Assembly (NCBI GenBank): GCA_016844425.1 | Contig: JAERML010000147.1 | Span: 1 to 7,569, forward strand | DNA length: 7,569 bases | Reading direction: 5' to 3' | DNA from: Bacteroidota bacterium | GTDB lineage: Bacteria > Bacteroidota > UBA10030 > UBA6906 | Part shown: piece by piece, positions 6,181 through 7,569 of the stretch | Layout of the letters: every line of letters starts with the position of its first letter | Position numbering within the stretch: the stretch's first letter is position 1 | Made by a program: the position numbers and the translations under genes | The notes under the pieces: model-generated | Told to the model about the DNA's origin: nothing | Database searches by the model: none | Seen by the model: the letters and a program-made list of their open reading frames with translations, nothing else

Positions 6181-7569
6181 TCATTCTGCCTGGAGCCGCT
6201 CCACAATCGCAACGGGCCGCTGCTTGAAGGGGAGCTTCCCCGCCCAGAGAACTCGCTTGAACAACGCCGGGATTTTTTCTTTCAATCCCTCAACGTACGT
6301 ATACACAACCGGCACAAGCACCAGTGTGAGAAGCGTCGAACTGGTGAGCCCGCCGATGATCACGACAGCCATGCTCTGACGCATCTCGGAGCCGGCACCG
6401 AGTGCAAGCGCGAGAGGCATCATTCCGAAAATCATTGTCGCCGTCGTCATGATGATCGGGCGGAGGCGGGTTTTGCCTGCTTCAAGGAGCGCTTCCCGCA
6501 TCCCCATCCCCCTCCCGCGCAATGTGTTCGTGAAATCCACGAGCAGGATGGCGTTCTTCGTCACGAGACCCATCAACATGATAATCCCGATCATGCTGAA
6601 CATGCTGAGAGTCATCCCCGTAAGAGCCAACGCGCCGAGCGCCCCCACCAGTGCAACCGGAAGCGAGAACATGATCGTGAATGGATGGATGTAGGATTCG
6701 AAAAGGCTGACCATAATCATGTAGACGGCCAGCGTCAACGCAATGCTCATGTCGCTGAACATGTCACGCATGTTTTCCGCGTCGCCGCCGAAAAAGATCT
6801 TGATGCCGTTTGGAATGCCTTCCGCTTTTACCGCCTGCTCCACTGCCGCGGTCACCTGGCCCAGGGCAATCTCACCTGAAAGGTTGGACGCAACAGTCAC
6901 CAAGCGCTCGCGATCCTTCCGCTGGATCTCAGATGGCCCTTTTCCGTATGACGCATTCGCCACCTGGCTTAACTGCACAACTTGCCCGTACCTGTTAAGA
7001 AGTGTGATCTTTCCGACATCCTCCGTCTTTACGCGGTTGGCCTTGTTTAACACAACGCGGGTGTCGTACTCTGTATCCCCTTCCTGGTACTTTGTCGCCA
7101 CATCTCCTTCCAGCGCGGTCCGGACCGCAAGACCGACCTCGACAAGCGTCAGCCCCATCTTTGCGGTCTTCTCACGGTCAACGGCGATCTGGACCTCCGG
7201 TTTCCCCTCCTCCCAAGAACTGACCACATCCACGGTCCCTTTCGTCCCGGCAACGATCGCAGAGACGCGGTCGGCGAACTTCGTTACCTCTGCAAGGTCA
7301 CTGCCGATGATCTCGATCTGCAGCGGTGCCATGTTTGCGGAGCCCCACATGCTCATTGTGGCGTAGCTGGTTTTTAAACCGGGGATGGCTGCAACCTGCT
7401 CCTGAATCGCAAGCATCATGTCTTTTGTCGACCTCTTGCGCTCAGACTTGTCCACCAGCTTCACCTGTACCTGACCCAGGTTTGACTGCTCGGCATTCTT
7501 CCATTGGCTCTGCTGTTTTCCGATCGTCGAGAGGTACCTGTCCACTTCCGGCATGGCAGCAATGATGGC
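6181..7569 (-). CDS. RND-family efflux transporter, inner-membrane pump subunit (C-terminal part, cut by window edge)
   Basis: This is the C-terminal portion of an AcrB/MexB-like resistance-nodulation-division pump, which uses proton flow to export drugs, metabolites or metals through a tripartite envelope complex. The reading frame stays open to the right edge of the window (AIIAA precedes the methionine at 7554), so the N-terminal half and the true start lie outside. Counting from that methionine, residues 1-260 are the second periplasmic porter/docking region. Five hydrophobic segments then match TM8-TM12 (about 268-288, 292-312, 317-341, 366-386 and 393-421). Family signatures are visible: SLFESYIHPFTIMFSLPVAL, MIGIIMLMGLVTKNAILLVD, EAGKTRLRPIIMTT and GAGSEMRQSMAVV. 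The protein ends in LQAE followed by TGA at 6183-6181. The proton-relay residues usually sit in TM4, which is not in the window, so substrate class cannot be judged. Family assignment is secure; a specific gene name is not. Confidence 0.95.
   Translation of the reverse strand, partial: AIIAAMPEVDRYLSTIGKQQSQWKNAEQSNLGQVQVKLVDKSERKRSTKDMMLAIQEQVAAIPGLKTSYATMSMWGSANMAPLQIEIIGSDLAEVTKFADRVSAIVAGTKGTVDVVSSWEEGKPEVQIAVDREKTAKMGLTLVEVGLAVRTALEGDVATKYQEGDTEYDTRVVLNKANRVKTEDVGKITLLNRYGQVVQLSQVANASYGKGPSEIQRKDRERLVTVASNLSGEIALGQVTAAVEQAVKAEGIPNGIKIFFGGDAENMRDMFSDMSIALTLAVYMIMVSLFESYIHPFTIMFSLPVALVGALGALALTGMTLSMFSMIGIIMLMGLVTKNAILLVDFTNTLRGRGMGMREALLEAGKTRLRPIIMTTATMIFGMMPLALALGAGSEMRQSMAVVIIGGLTSSTLLTLVLVPVVYTYVEGLKEKIPALFKRVLWAGKLPFKQRPVAIVERLQAE

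Noticed and set aside
6593..6611. Short direct repeat CATGCTGA / CATGCTGA
   Set aside because: It encodes the expected repeated Ser-Met residues of the LSMFSMIGI segment in the pump, so it is a coding coincidence rather than a repeat element.
6172..6879. Plus-strand open frame of 235 codons rich in His, Arg and Glu
   Set aside because: It lies antisense to the conserved transmembrane region of the efflux gene. Its odd composition is what reversed hydrophobic codons produce, and it has no recognisable domain.
6743..7366. Plus-strand open frame of 207 codons rich in Ser, Thr and Pro
   Set aside because: It is antisense to the periplasmic domain of the efflux gene, with low-complexity composition and no family resemblance.

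Overview
All convincing genes in this window lie on the minus strand, so the window reads from right to left. Base composition is moderate (about 50-55% G+C by eye) and coding is dense. The AddA/AddB pair looks like the versions carried by bacteria of the Bacteroidota/Chlorobiota/Ignavibacteriota neighbourhood: an AddA of about 1020 residues, and an AddB with an 'IFPGKRPAHFL' start and 'PLRGMQILGFLETR' core. This lineage call is an inference from protein style, not from a marker gene.

Layout from right to left: (1) 7569-6181, the C-terminal part of an RND-type efflux transporter, cut by the window edge. (2) A gap of about 260 bases (6180-5919) with a possible terminator hairpin for the transporter gene and a very good sigma70-like promoter (TTGACA, 17 bases, TAGAAT) that should drive the next genes. 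(3) 5918-2847, an intact addA-like gene: UvrD-type helicase with a C-terminal PD-(D/E)XK nuclease. (4) 2850-15, an addB-like gene overlapping addA by the four bases GTGA, but broken in two places.

AddA and AddB normally form one heterodimer that unwinds and resects double-strand DNA ends and prepares them for RecA. Here addA keeps every motif I looked for. addB has lost its frame twice: by a one-base slip somewhere in about 2128-2185, and by a perfect 32-bp tandem duplication at 467-531. Removing one copy of the duplication restores an unbroken nuclease motif (FRGRL-DRVEH...LDYKTG). Repairing both lesions gives a normal protein of about 934 residues ending in the expected C-x2-C-x5-C iron-sulfur motif.

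I see no novel defence system, CRISPR array, mobile element or RNA gene. The point of interest is the double lesion in addB next to an intact addA: either very recent gene loss or sequence/assembly error.
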